Source of the DNA: Bacillus_BE sp042263505
GTDB taxonomy: Bacteria > Bacillota > Bacilli > Bacillales > Cytobacillaceae
NCBI RefSeq assembly: GCF_042263505.1
Contig: NZ_JBHKFI010000006.1
Span: 141,458 to 205,457 of the forward strand
DNA: 64,000 nt
Reading direction: 5' to 3'
Under the pieces are notes generated by a model. It was not told the DNA's origin and searched no databases. It worked only from the letters and a program-made list of their open reading frames with translations. Positions 8,035-17,253 of this stretch are shown piece after piece. Within the stretch, counting starts at the first letter, position 1; each line of letters opens with the position of its first letter. A program made the translations under genes and the position numbers.

Positions 8035-9624
8035 ATGGAAATTCAGCAACAAGGGATTAACAAAAATTTAGTTCTAATAGGATTAATCATTGGGATGTTC
8101 TTTAGTGCACTAGAGCAAACCATTGTCGGTACAGCGATGCCGACAATCATTGCAGAGCTCAATGGCTTTAAAATTTTTGCATGGGTGACTACCGCCTATA
8201 TGATTACCTCCACGACCATCGTTCCTATAGTGGGGAAACTTTCTGACTTATACGGAAGACGCGGTTTATATTTACTAGGAACCATTATTTTTATCATTGG
8301 TTCTGGGTTTTGTGCTTCTGCTACTTCCATGGAACAACTAGTGTGGTATCGCGGACTTCAAGGAATTGGAGGAGGTATGATTATGCCCTTATCGCAAACC
8401 ATCATTGGTGATATTTTCACAGCAGAGCAAAGAGCGAAATGGCAAGGGGTCTTTGGTGCCCTCTTTGGATTAAGTTCCGTAATTGGCCCTTTTTTAGGTG
8501 GCCTAATCGTTGATCATATCAGTTGGCATTGGATTTTTCTTATTAATGTTCCAACAGGTTTGCTTTCTGCCCTCTTAATTTTCTTTGGATTAAAGCACGA
8601 ATCCACCGCGAAAAAGTCCAAGATAAGCATAGACTATTTAGGAATTTTAACCTTAATTCCTGCCATCGTCTTATTGCTACTTGGTTTAACCTTTGGTGGA
8701 GACAAGTTTGAGTGGGCCTCCACCACTACATTCCTTATTTTCGGTGGTGCCATCCTATTTACGATTCTCTTTATCTTAATTGAAAGACGTGCAGAAGAAC
8801 CGATTTTGGATTTATCCTTTTTTAAAAATCGCGTTTTTGCTACAACGAATACACTAGGTTTTCTTTTAGGCTTAGGTATGTTTGGAGCCATTATGTTTGT
8901 TCCAATGTTCATGCAGGGGGTTCTAGGGGTTACTCCAACTCAAGCTGGTTCGACTATGACTCCTATGATGATTGCCATGATTGCTGCAAGTGTTTTAGGA
9001 GGAAGGCTTTTATTGAAATTTAGCTTTCGCAGTGTTCTAACTGCAGGGATGCTCATCGCCGCGGCTGGATTCTATTTAATGAGTACAATGGGACCAGATT
9101 CCAGCGAAATCATTGCATATGCCTACATGGTTGTTCTTGGATTTGGGATGGGACTTGTTATGCCAACTCTGATGATTGCCATTCAAAATGAATTTCCAAA
9201 GTCACAGCTTGGAGCAGTAACGTCAACCTCAACCTTTTTCCGTTCGATTGGAGGAACCGTCGGGATTACGATTTTAAATACGGTCATGAATTCAACACTC
9301 GAATCAAAAATCATCAACGCCAGTGACACAGAGAAGAATCCATACCTTGCAAAAGCATTAGATGCGCTATCTGATAAGACCGATTCCTTATTTGGATTAT
9401 TAGTCAATCCTGATTTACTAAAAATGCCGGATGAACTGAAAATCCCTCTAATCGAAACCATTCAAAAGGTCTGGTCCGACTCATTTAGCACCGTTTTCCT
9501 AACTGGCTTAATCTTTATTGCAGCCGGAATTTTGATTGCACTATTAGTGGGAAGTGGAAAAATTAGAAGAGATCAAGAAAACAAAAGCGAAAATGTGAAT
9601 CCAGAAACTTCTGGTTCAAATTAA
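8035..9624 (+). CDS. DHA2-family (14-TM) MFS drug:proton antiporter
   Basis: The protein has 529 residues, as expected for EmrB/QacA-type exporters in the cytoplasmic membrane. Hallmarks are the first-helix motif SALEQTIVGTAMPTI, motif A GKLSDLYGRRGLYLLG after helix 2, and a motif-C-like stretch LFGLSSVIGPFLGGLIVD in helix 5. A long extracytoplasmic loop with SDKTDSLFGLLVNPDLL precedes the last helix. AAGGAGAAATGT precedes the ATG. No regulator gene is adjacent. It is monocistronic with a strong terminator. The substrate cannot be read from sequence. Confidence 0.92.
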   Translation: MEIQQQGINKNLVLIGLIIGMFFSALEQTIVGTAMPTIIAELNGFKIFAWVTTAYMITSTTIVPIVGKLSDLYGRRGLYLLGTIIFIIGSGFCASATSMEQLVWYRGLQGIGGGMIMPLSQTIIGDIFTAEQRAKWQGVFGALFGLSSVIGPFLGGLIVDHISWHWIFLINVPTGLLSALLIFFGLKHESTAKKSKISIDYLGILTLIPAIVLLLLGLTFGGDKFEWASTTTFLIFGGAILFTILFILIERRAEEPILDLSFFKNRVFATTNTLGFLLGLGMFGAIMFVPMFMQGVLGVTPTQAGSTMTPMMIAMIAASVLGGRLLLKFSFRSVLTAGMLIAAAGFYLMSTMGPDSSEIIAYAYMVVLGFGMGLVMPTLMIAIQNEFPKSQLGAVTSTSTFFRSIGGTVGITILNTVMNSTLESKIINASDTEKNPYLAKALDALSDKTDSLFGLLVNPDLLKMPDELKIPLIETIQKVWSDSFSTVFLTGLIFIAAGILIALLVGSGKIRRDQENKSENVNPETSGSN

Positions 9625-9625
9625 T

Positions 9626-9664
9626 AAAAACTCCCTTGCTTATTTTTTAGCAAGGGAGTTTTTG
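9626..9664 (+). terminator. Rho-independent terminator after the MFS gene
   Basis: AAACTCCCTTGCT and AGCAAGGGAGTTT form a perfect stem around TATTTTTT, with the T-rich end in the distal arm. Confidence 0.85.
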
Positions 9665-9747
9665 CCTAGAAAAAGGTAAATGCCTAACATATTCATCATT
9701 TTTTAGATATAATATTGTTATAAAGAAAAAATTGGGGAGAAATGATA

Positions 9748-10665
9748 ATGTCAGAAGTCAAGCAATTAGGTATTTCAGAACAAGTAGCGCTGGCAATCAA
9801 TCGGCCGCAGCACAAACGAGCACCGCTTCGAAAAATTATTCAGAGGGGCCTATTAATTTCACTTGGAGCCATCATGATGGGGATAGGCTTAGAAATTTTC
9901 TTAGTTCCAAATAACGTCATTGACGGTGGAATCACTGGGATATCCATTATGCTATCCTTTCTCACAAGCCTACCATTAGGACTATTTATTTTCATTATAA
10001 ATGTTCCGTTTTTCTTTCTCGGTTATAAACAAATAGGAAAAACATTTGCCCTTTCTACTCTCTACGGAATCATCATTCTTTCCATAACAACCGCATTATT
10101 ACATCCTGTTCCTGCATTTACCCAAGATATTCTACTTGCAACCGTATTTGGTGGAATTGTTTTGGGCGTTGGTGTCGGCATCGTGATTCGTTATGGTGGC
10201 TGCTTAGACGGTACCGAGGTCCTTGCCATACTTGCCAATAAAAAGCTCCCATTTTCTGTTGGCGAAATCATTATGTTTTTTAATTTATTCATTCTTGGTA
10301 GTGCTGGTTTCGTCTTTTCTTGGGACAGAGCTATGTATTCCCTTATTGCCTATTTTATTGCCTATAAAGCGATTGATATAACAGTTGCCGGCCTTGATGA
10401 ATCAAAATCGGTTTGGATTATTAGTGACCAATACAAGGAAATTGGCGATGCCATCCTGAATCGGCTCGGACGCGGCGTGACTTATATGCAAGGTGAAGGA
10501 GCCTTCTCTGGCGATGATAAGAAAGTTATCTTTTGTGTTATCAACCGCTTAGAAGAAGCCAAATTAAAGGATATTGTGACCGAAAATGATGATTCCGCCT
10601 TCCTCGCAGTAGCAGATATATCGGAAGTCCGCGGAGGAAGATTCAAGAAAAAAGATATTCATTAA
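9748..10665 (+). CDS. YitT family membrane protein (DUF2179 C-terminal domain)
   Basis: Bacillus YitT-family proteins have about five N-terminal transmembrane helices and a cytoplasmic DUF2179 domain. Both are visible: hydrophobic segments from about residue 32 to 200, with the typical VPNNVIDGGITGISIML near 50 and GGCLDGTEVLAIL near 150, then the soluble end with DITVAGLDESKSVWIIS. GGGGAG lies 8 bp before the ATG at 9748; an ATG two codons earlier is too close to it. The transport role often given to the family is unproven. Confidence 0.88.
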   Translation: MSEVKQLGISEQVALAINRPQHKRAPLRKIIQRGLLISLGAIMMGIGLEIFLVPNNVIDGGITGISIMLSFLTSLPLGLFIFIINVPFFFLGYKQIGKTFALSTLYGIIILSITTALLHPVPAFTQDILLATVFGGIVLGVGVGIVIRYGGCLDGTEVLAILANKKLPFSVGEIIMFFNLFILGSAGFVFSWDRAMYSLIAYFIAYKAIDITVAGLDESKSVWIISDQYKEIGDAILNRLGRGVTYMQGEGAFSGDDKKVIFCVINRLEEAKLKDIVTENDDSAFLAVADISEVRGGRFKKKDIH

Positions 10666-10669
10666 ACCA

Positions 10670-10705
10670 AGAAGCTTGGGAAATCCTGAGCTTCTTTCAT
10701 TTTGC
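10670..10705 (+). terminator. Probable terminator after yitT-like gene
   Basis: AGAAGCT (10670-10676) pairs with AGCTTCT (10689-10695), followed by TTCATTTTG. It is a weak hairpin 5 bp after the stop codon. Confidence 0.5.
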
Positions 10706-10771
10706 ATAGATTTTTAGATTTAAGACACATTATTAATAAATAAAAAAGTTTGCTAAAGGAGTTATAAGAGA

Positions 10772-10927
10772 ATGAAAAAAGATAATGAGGATTTTGATTA
10801 TAATGCGGAAAATATGATGGATTTGGTCAGAATTATTAATGCTAAAGGAGATACTGGTGAAATTAGAGAAATTATTCAGGAAAATGAATCCTTGAAAAAA
10901 AGTGGTGAGGATATGAAGACTGAGTGA
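10772..10927 (+). CDS. Small acidic hypothetical protein, 51 aa
   Basis: The frame opens with MKKDNEDFDYNAENMMDLVR and ends with GEDMKTE. AAAGGAG sits 11 bp before the ATG, and the codon use looks like real Bacillus coding sequence. It is highly charged with a central amphipathic stretch (DLVRIINAK...EIREIIQENE), so it may form a helix or coiled coil. I do not recognise a family. It lies in a gap between yitT-like and EmrE-type genes and has no clear terminator. Confidence 0.5.
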   Translation: MKKDNEDFDYNAENMMDLVRIINAKGDTGEIREIIQENESLKKSGEDMKTE

Positions 10928-11197
10928 TTTTGGGGTCAATGTACTTTGGAGAAATTTGTTTGTTAAGGTTTTGCAATTTTAACGGATTTTGTTAGATACA
11001 AGAGTTCTCTCCTAGGTTTGATTTTCGTTTTTCTTCTTCCGATAAAACGGGCTCTTTCTCCTGATTTTGATTCTCGTTTTTCTTTCTTCTTCATAGAATT
11101 TTTGAACATTCAATTCAATAAACAGAATTTTCATTCCTCTCCAGCTATGTTATGATATCATTATCAGAAAATTACAAACTTCTTTTGGTGGTGTTAC

Positions 11198-12181
11198 ATG
11201 AAACCAATTGCTTTAGGAATTTTATCTTCTTTTTTCTTTGCGTTTACATTTGTTCTTAATCGGGCGATGGAATTGTCTGGAGGGAGTTGGATTTGGAGCT
11301 CCTCTCTCAGGTATTTTTTTATGGTGCCATTTCTGCTTGCCATTGTTTTATGGCGAAAGAATTTTCAAGCATTAATCTTTGAGATGAAGAGACACCCTTG
11401 GAAATGGATATTGTGGAGTACGATTGGATTTGGACTCTTTTATGCTCCGATCACATTTGCAGCAGCGTATGGCCCTGGTTGGCTTATTGCAGGGACTTGG
11501 CAGATCACGATCATCTCAGGCTCCTTGCTTGTTCCGTTATTTTATGAAACGATTCAGACGAAGAACGGTCCGCTTAAAAAAAAGGCAAAGATTCCTCTGA
11601 AAGGTCTTGGCATGTCGTCGATCATCTTAATCGGAGTCATTCTCATGCAATGGGAGCATTTCGGCAGTCTCTCCTTAAAGGAAGCCTTTATTGGAACATC
11701 ACCAGTATTCATTTCAACTTTTGCATATCCTCTTGGAAATCGAAAAATGATGGAGATCTGTGAAGGAAGAATCGATGTTTACCAGCGCGTTCTTGGCATG
11801 ACCATGGCAAGTCTCCCTTTTTGGATTGTCTTAGCCATACTTGGACTTGTAACGGTTGGCGGTCCAAGTAGTGGCCAAACATTTCAATCCCTGCTAGTTA
11901 CCATTTCATCAGGGGTTATAGCGACGGTACTCTTTTTCCAAGCAACTGATTTGGTTAAAGACAATATGAAGAAATTGGCTGCTGTTGAAGCGACGCAATC
12001 AATTGAAATATTGTTTGCCCTAGCTGGGGAAATCGTTTTATTACATTCAGATTTGCCTGCTACTATCGCGCTGGTTGGAATATTATTCGTGATCATGGGG
12101 ATGGTTTTTCATAGTTATCTATCCCATGGAAAAAAGAAAGATGACTTCAGCCTAACAGAAAAACAAGAATTATCCTCATAG
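11198..12181 (+). CDS. DMT-superfamily efflux transporter (PF13536 EmrE-type, 10 TM)
   Basis: The 327-residue hydrophobic protein has about ten predicted helices in two related halves, the pattern of drug/metabolite transporters. The first helix AFTFVLNRAMELSGGSW, the tandem Trp-rich helix 3 region and the second-half KKLAAVEATQSIEILFALAGE match what I recall of the putative multidrug-resistance efflux family. GGTGGTG precedes the ATG. It is convergent with the amidase gene and shares a terminator with it. The substrate is unknown. Confidence 0.82.
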   Translation: MKPIALGILSSFFFAFTFVLNRAMELSGGSWIWSSSLRYFFMVPFLLAIVLWRKNFQALIFEMKRHPWKWILWSTIGFGLFYAPITFAAAYGPGWLIAGTWQITIISGSLLVPLFYETIQTKNGPLKKKAKIPLKGLGMSSIILIGVILMQWEHFGSLSLKEAFIGTSPVFISTFAYPLGNRKMMEICEGRIDVYQRVLGMTMASLPFWIVLAILGLVTVGGPSSGQTFQSLLVTISSGVIATVLFFQATDLVKDNMKKLAAVEATQSIEILFALAGEIVLLHSDLPATIALVGILFVIMGMVFHSYLSHGKKKDDFSLTEKQELSS

Positions 12182-12213
12182 AAAGAGCGACACTGATTGT
12201 GTCGCTCTTTCTA
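12180..12213. terminator. Shared bidirectional terminator
   Basis: AGAAAGAGCGACAC and GTGTCGCTCTTTCT form a perfect 14-bp stem with a 5-nt loop between two convergent stop codons. The arms overlap both gene ends. U-rich runs are short on both sides. Confidence 0.7.
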
Positions 12214-12990
12214 TTGAGTGATGGAAGCATCAAGGCCAGCTTTTTCTGCTTTTTTAACAAGATCATTTGCATTGGCTTTTTCTTTGAAAGTGCCAATTTG
12301 TACAACATAAACGCTTCCTTTTTTAAATATATATGTGTCAAAGCCTTTACTTTCGGCATTTTTAGCAATTTTATCTGCTTTAGCTTTTTCTTTATTGCTT
12401 CCAACAATAACCCGATAAAGTGAATTATTTATTGGCTTAGTTGCTTCTTCCTTTTTACTTAAATTAAATGCTTTAGCAAGTCCCTCCACATGACCTCGTG
12501 CGATTTTATCGAGGAAAGCATTGCTCTTTAATTTATCAGCATCAGCTTTTGTGGTAATAAACCCATTTTCCGTAAGTACAGCATCCATTTTAGTTTCCCT
12601 GAGAACATGAAAGTCTGCTTTCTTTTTCCCCCGATTAATCCAAGAGGTTTCTGCTACCACCTCATTATGAATGCTTGACTGAATCTGAATAGTCTTTGCA
12701 CCTACACTTGGATAGACAAAGGACTCAAAACCTTCAGCACTCCCTGAATTAATATGAATAGAAAGAAAGAAATCGGCTCCCCAGGAATTGGCTGTATTTG
12801 TTCTTTCATTTAAACTAACTGTTGCGTCTTTCGTTCTACTCATCTTAATTGAAACAAACTCGAATTCATTAACGAGAAAATTGCGGATTTTCAGTGCAAT
12901 CTGTAAGGTAACATTCTTTTCCTGTAGGCCATTTCCTGCTGCTCCAGGATCCGTTCCACCGTGTCCAGGATCTATAAAGATTTTCACCAT
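12211..12990 (-). CDS. N-acetylmuramoyl-L-alanine amidase with SPOR repeats (CwlC-like)
   Basis: The 259-residue protein closely follows the layout of B. subtilis CwlC, the mother-cell lysis amidase of sporulation. The Amidase_3 domain starts MVKIFIDPGHGG; zinc ligands are the His of DPGHGG, the Glu of LQEKN and the His of LSIHINS, with the catalytic Glu in VLTENGF. Two SPOR-type repeats follow (LYRVIVGSNKEKAKA, VYVVQIGTFKEKANA). There is no signal peptide, as in CwlC, which acts from inside the mother cell. GAGGTGATAATGA precedes the ATG. CATATATCA at about 13020-13002, with AC 17 nt upstream, is one mismatch from a sigma-K promoter, which would fit late mother-cell timing. Confidence 0.9.
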   Translation of the reverse strand: MVKIFIDPGHGGTDPGAAGNGLQEKNVTLQIALKIRNFLVNEFEFVSIKMSRTKDATVSLNERTNTANSWGADFFLSIHINSGSAEGFESFVYPSVGAKTIQIQSSIHNEVVAETSWINRGKKKADFHVLRETKMDAVLTENGFITTKADADKLKSNAFLDKIARGHVEGLAKAFNLSKKEEATKPINNSLYRVIVGSNKEKAKADKIAKNAESKGFDTYIFKKGSVYVVQIGTFKEKANANDLVKKAEKAGLDASITQ

Positions 12991-13152
12991 TCATTATCAC
13001 CTCATTATTGATATATGGAAAAAATAATAAAAAGGTTCGTACTAAATTTGATTTTTTTATTTATTTGTATTCCCCAATCATTCCCTCGTTTTTTTCACGA
13101 TTGTTTGTTTCATCCTAAAATTAATCATTATTTTCATAAAGAGGTGGATCCA

Positions 13153-14517
13153 ATGAATCGAAGTTCAACCCTATTACTTGTTCTCGCTGTAATTTTTTCC
13201 ATTGGTGCTATTTATTTTTACCAAAATTACCAATCCTCCTCTATTTCACAAAGGAAAATGGAAAAATCCGCTAAGTCATCCGTTCATATTCAAAAACTTA
13301 GACAAAATCATCAGCCTCACCTTCTTCACATCAATTCCATTGAGCAAGGTGAAGAAATTAAGCAAAACCTTAATACAAACCCTGAAGTGGAGATTATTCA
13401 TCATAATGTACAAGATAAAAGTCATTATATGGACCATGAAGCCATTGTAAAATTTCACCAGCGGCAATCCAAACAGCAAATTCAAAAATATATCAAGGAT
13501 ATTAACGGCGAACTTCTTAATGTCTTAAATCAAACCTATATTTTTCGTTCTCGTTCTTTATCCACCAAGGAAATGCTGCATTATTTTCAAGCTTTAGAAG
13601 GCGTTTCATTTGCAGAGCCGCATTATTTATATTTACAAAATAAACTAGGACTTCCAAACGATCTTCTCTATCAAGAAAGGTATCAGTGGAATTTACCCAT
13701 TATTGAAACGGAGTCAGGATGGAATGTTTCTCGCGGAAATAAGAGCATTAAGATTGCTATCGTGGATACAGGAGTAGATTTGAATCATCCAGATTTAAAA
13801 AAGCGGCTACTAAAAGGATATAATGTTATAAAAAAGAATCATAATCCAGCTGATGACAATGGACACGGGACTCATGTCGCGGGAATTATCGCCTCTGAAA
13901 CCAATAATCAAAAAGGAACTGCTGGGGTGACTTGGTATAATAAAATCATGCCTGTTAAAGTAATGAACAAAAAGGGCTATGGGACTTCTTTTGATATAGC
14001 GAAAGGGATCGTTTGGGCAACAGATCACGGGGCCAATGTCATTAACTTGAGTCTCGGCAATTATCAACCTTCTGCTGTATTACAAGAGGCCGTCCAGTAT
14101 GCGTATGATAAAAATGTTGTCCTTGTTTCAGCGGCAGGAAATGATCATACATCCCAACCTAGCTATCCCTCCGCTTTTCCAGAAGTGCTAAGTGTTTCTG
14201 CTGTCACAGATGATGGGAATTTAGCTGATTTTTCGAATTTTGGGGATTACATCGATGTGACTGCTCCTGGTGTATCAATTCCGAGCACCTATTTCAAAAA
14301 TCGCTATGCATCTCTATCCGGTACCTCTATGGCCTCACCACATGTTGCTGGATTAGCAGGACTTATCCTTTCTGTTAATCCTAAGTTACGCAACCAACAG
14401 GTCATGAATATCATTGAAACCTCAGCAGTTGATATTGGCGATAAAGGGACAGACGATAATTTTGGACATGGGTTAATTGACGTGAAGAATGCATTACGAA
14501 AAGCTGCTGGAAAATAA
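13153..14517 (+). CDS. Subtilisin-like serine protease (S8), membrane-anchored or secreted
   Basis: The catalytic triad is complete: Asp in IAIVDTGVDLNHPDL, His in NGHGTHVAGI, Ser in GTSMASPHVAGL. The start at 13153 (AAAGAGGTGGATCC before ATG) gives a 454-residue preproprotein with an N-terminal hydrophobic helix (LLLVLAVIFSIGAIYFY). A pro-domain (HEAIVKFHQ...AEPHYLYLQN), typical of fervidolysin-like subtilases, comes before the catalytic domain. The open frame extends 46 codons further up, without a ribosome site. It is divergent from the CwlC-like gene across ~160 bp. A sporulation link is possible from the neighbour but not shown. Confidence 0.92.
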   Translation: MNRSSTLLLVLAVIFSIGAIYFYQNYQSSSISQRKMEKSAKSSVHIQKLRQNHQPHLLHINSIEQGEEIKQNLNTNPEVEIIHHNVQDKSHYMDHEAIVKFHQRQSKQQIQKYIKDINGELLNVLNQTYIFRSRSLSTKEMLHYFQALEGVSFAEPHYLYLQNKLGLPNDLLYQERYQWNLPIIETESGWNVSRGNKSIKIAIVDTGVDLNHPDLKKRLLKGYNVIKKNHNPADDNGHGTHVAGIIASETNNQKGTAGVTWYNKIMPVKVMNKKGYGTSFDIAKGIVWATDHGANVINLSLGNYQPSAVLQEAVQYAYDKNVVLVSAAGNDHTSQPSYPSAFPEVLSVSAVTDDGNLADFSNFGDYIDVTAPGVSIPSTYFKNRYASLSGTSMASPHVAGLAGLILSVNPKLRNQQVMNIIETSAVDIGDKGTDDNFGHGLIDVKNALRKAAGK

Positions 14518-14546
14518 AAAACAACGCTGAACAAGCGTTGTTTTGC
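14517..14546 (+). terminator. Rho-independent terminator after the subtilase gene
   Basis: AACAACGCT (14520-14528) and AGCGTTGTT (14534-14542) form a 9-bp stem followed by TTGCTT, overlapping the stop codon region. Confidence 0.75.
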
Positions 14547-14732
14547 TTAATTTATGTTCAAGTCGAGAAACAGGATGGACTATTTTATCGAATTTAATAG
14601 TAACTGTTATTTGTGAATACAAAATAATGTGTGAACTCAAACCAATAGATGTGATTTAGCCCAATTTTAAACCAAATCTATTTCCATAACCAATTCAATT
14701 CTCTCTACGAATAAAATCACATTTATTCCCCT

Positions 14733-15467
14733 TCAAATTAAATTCTCCTGAGTTCGACCCTGCATAAAATATTGCCATTCATTTTTTCCTTGGATTTTTG
14801 TGAGCTCTCTAAAAATCGATTGACTTAATTCTTGATATCCCTTCGAGGTTAAATGAATGCCATCATCGCTAATCAATTGGGATAAATCTCCTGCCTTTTT
14901 TAATGCTGTTCTTACATCTATTTTGAATGCATCCATCCCATCAACAAAGGAATTTAATGCGCGATTGTATAAACCATGCCAATGCTCAATTCCACCAACG
15001 GTACTAATGCAATGACTAATGGATTTTCCGTATAAATTCACTAAGTACTGATAATATCGGACCGGATCAAGTGGAGGAAGTGTTAATATTACTGGAGTAA
15101 TCCCTTCTTCTTTAAGTCTTGAGATGATTGTTTTTACATTTTCAATATACCGTTCAAGCGGAACTATCGGAAGATGTTTTTCTTCTGGCATTTCGGCAAC
15201 ATTCTTCCAGATGAAATTACAATCGTTTCCCCCAATCTCGATTATGGTATAATCTGGATGCTGTTTGATAACATCCTTTTCTAGTCTTTGAACTAGAGAA
15301 TCGGAATTATCATTAAATACACCCTTATTGATTATGCGAGTTTCTTCAGGACTAGATGAAAACAATTCCTGCAAAAAATTAGGGTAGTTTTCTTTAATAA
15401 TTTTTAGTCTTCCTTTAACAAATGATACTCCCCTAGTTAAGCTATCCCCAAAACAAATAATTTTCAT
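14733..15467 (-). CDS. SGNH/GDSL-type hydrolase
   Basis: The 244-residue protein has the SGNH blocks in order: block I IICFGDSLTRG with the nucleophile Ser, the conserved Gly/Asn region near INKGVFNDNSD, block III EIGGNDCNF with the Asn, and block V SDDGIHLTSKGY with the catalytic Asp and His. Such enzymes are esterases, lipases or acyl-sugar hydrolases. No signal peptide is seen, so it is probably cytoplasmic. GGGGATGATGT precedes the ATG. It is monocistronic, with no clear terminator in the 190 bp after its stop. Confidence 0.85.
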   Translation of the reverse strand: MKIICFGDSLTRGVSFVKGRLKIIKENYPNFLQELFSSSPEETRIINKGVFNDNSDSLVQRLEKDVIKQHPDYTIIEIGGNDCNFIWKNVAEMPEEKHLPIVPLERYIENVKTIISRLKEEGITPVILTLPPLDPVRYYQYLVNLYGKSISHCISTVGGIEHWHGLYNRALNSFVDGMDAFKIDVRTALKKAGDLSQLISDDGIHLTSKGYQELSQSIFRELTKIQGKNEWQYFMQGRTQENLI

Positions 15468-15705
15468 CTACATCATCCCCGCTATTTCATCATTTATTAA
15501 TTTATCATCTAATAACTATATTATATAGTATTCAAAACCACATGTCATGTTATACGTATTATTTTTTACAATATTTTTGAAAATCCCGAAAGATTGCTTC
15601 TTTATCTGTTACCCCTACTTTGAATCATTTATAATAAAATCAGCTAGTATCCTTTTTTATATTCATGAATGCCTTAAAAATTTGTCAGAAGAAAGGATGA
15701 TCTTG

Positions 15706-16626
15706 ATGGTAACCTCTTCTTCATTTTATTTCAACGGTAAGGATGGGCAATCTCTTTATGCAAGGAAATGGACTTCAACTTCCAAACCTAAAGCCATTGT
15801 GCAAATCACTCATGGAATGGCTGAACATATTGGACGATACGAGGATTTTGCCTCATTTCTAGTTAGTCATGAACTTTTTGTCTATGGAAATGATCATCGG
15901 GGACATGGTCATACAGCAACAAGAGAAGAAGATATCGGTTATTTCACAGATAATAATGGTTATGAAACGATTGTAGAAGATATGGAGCGATTAACTGAGG
16001 TCATTCAAAAGGAGTTTCCCAATACTCCGATTTTCTTATTCGGACATAGTATGGGGTCCTTTCTTTCAAGAAGGTATATTCAACTTTTTGGAGATTGCCT
16101 ACAAGGAGTAATTTTATCAGGTACAGGTGGACATCCTGGTTTTATTGGAAAAGTTGGTTACATAATTGCTTCCCGAGAGGCCAAAAAACACGGAAGACGA
16201 AAATCAAGCACCCGTATGAATGACCTTACCTTTGGCAGCTATAATAAATCATTCATGCCGGTTAGATCATCCTTTGATTGGTTATCCCGAAATGAAAAAG
16301 AAGTCAATAAATATATTCAGGATCCACTATGTGGAGCAGTGTTTACGGCAGGGTTTTTCGCAGATTTTTTAAAAGGATTGCTTTCGATTTATAACGATGA
16401 TGACAAAATTCCAAAAGATTTACCCATTTATTTTTTCTCGGGAACAGAAGATCCCGTTGGGAAGCAAACAAAAGGTGTTTTACAAAACATTCACCACTTA
16501 CAAGCGATGAATCTTGAAGATATTTCTTACAAGTTTTATCCCGAAGGTCGCCATGAAATGTTAAATGAAATCAATAAGGAGGAAGTATATTCAGATATCC
16601 TCGAATGGATTCTTACTCATATTTAA
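15706..16626 (+). CDS. Alpha/beta hydrolase, monoacylglycerol lipase / lysophospholipase type
   Basis: The start at 15706 is 9 bp after GAAAGG; upstream in-frame starts lack sites, and the extra N-terminus would be non-conserved. The resulting ~306-residue protein shows the Hydrolase_4 pattern: oxyanion region ITHGMAEHIGRYEDFA, GNDHRGHG, nucleophile elbow FGHSMGSFLSR, acid in FSGTEDPVG and His in YPEGRHEMLNE. Members cleave monoacylglycerols or lysophospholipids. It is a single gene with its own terminator. Confidence 0.9.
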   Translation: MVTSSSFYFNGKDGQSLYARKWTSTSKPKAIVQITHGMAEHIGRYEDFASFLVSHELFVYGNDHRGHGHTATREEDIGYFTDNNGYETIVEDMERLTEVIQKEFPNTPIFLFGHSMGSFLSRRYIQLFGDCLQGVILSGTGGHPGFIGKVGYIIASREAKKHGRRKSSTRMNDLTFGSYNKSFMPVRSSFDWLSRNEKEVNKYIQDPLCGAVFTAGFFADFLKGLLSIYNDDDKIPKDLPIYFFSGTEDPVGKQTKGVLQNIHHLQAMNLEDISYKFYPEGRHEMLNEINKEEVYSDILEWILTHI

Positions 16627-16634
16627 CAATTTAG

Positions 16635-16662
16635 AGTCTGCTTTTTGCAGACTTTTTTCTTT
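16635..16662 (+). terminator. Rho-independent terminator after the lipase-like gene
   Basis: AGTCTGC and GCAGACT around a T5 loop, followed by TTTTTCTTTTC. Confidence 0.8.
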
Positions 16663-16786
16663 TCTTCACTCCTGCCTCAGAAAATTTACAATATGAATTT
16701 AGTGCAAACCTCTTCACAATTCCGTCAAAAAAAGGTAAAATGATTAAAAACTTCATAATACCAATAAGAAAAGTAGGGATTAGAAA

Positions 16787-17233
16787 ATGAAAAATGTGCC
16801 TAAAAGTATCCCAAGACCACTTGTTCGAACAAATCAATGGGTGATTGTTCTAAGCGTCCTCTTAACTTGGGTCACAAAAATGGAGTGGTTTCTTTTGATT
16901 CCATTACTTTCCGGTCTATTTGGTCTTTTATTTGGTTTTAATCCTGTAATGCGGGTAGCAAAATGGTTTTTGAAAAAGGATCCTTCCCATTATATCCCGG
17001 AAGACCACGAACAGCAGCAATTCAATCAACTCATTGCCGTCAGTTGCCTGGCTCTTGGATTCATCGGATATTTAGTTGGTTGGAATTGGATGGGGTATAT
17101 TTTTACGATTATCGTAGCTTTAGCTGCCTTTATTGCGATTCTTGGCTTCTGTATCGGTTGTTTTATTTTATTTCAATGGAAACAATTCCAATATAGACGG
17201 GAAAATATTCACAAAAAACAAGGTATTCGTTAA
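16787..17233 (+). CDS. DUF4395 family membrane protein
   Basis: The 148-residue protein has about four hydrophobic segments (near 18-36, 38-55, 82-100, 103-130). Its conserved start IPRPLVRTNQWVIVLSV and the loop GFNPVMRVAKWFLKK, with a short C-terminal motif GFCIGCFI, match DUF4395 as I recall it. The C-x-x-x-C near the last helix may be redox relevant. Its function is unknown. It is convergent with pssA, and the shared terminator overlaps its last codons. Confidence 0.75.
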   Translation: MKNVPKSIPRPLVRTNQWVIVLSVLLTWVTKMEWFLLIPLLSGLFGLLFGFNPVMRVAKWFLKKDPSHYIPEDHEQQQFNQLIAVSCLALGFIGYLVGWNWMGYIFTIIVALAAFIAILGFCIGCFILFQWKQFQYRRENIHKKQGIR

Positions 17234-17253
17234 GCACGAATACCTTGTTTTTT
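17213..17253. terminator. Bidirectional terminator between DUF4395 gene and pssA
   Basis: AAAAAACAAGGTATTCGT and its complement form an 18-bp perfect stem with loop TAAGC. The A-run on one side and T-run on the other serve both directions. It overlaps the end of both coding regions. Confidence 0.88.

Noticed and set aside
12199..12423. Plus-strand and minus-strand frames inside the CwlC-like gene
   Set aside because: They are shadows of the SPOR-repeat coding sequence on the other strand or frame, without ribosome sites.
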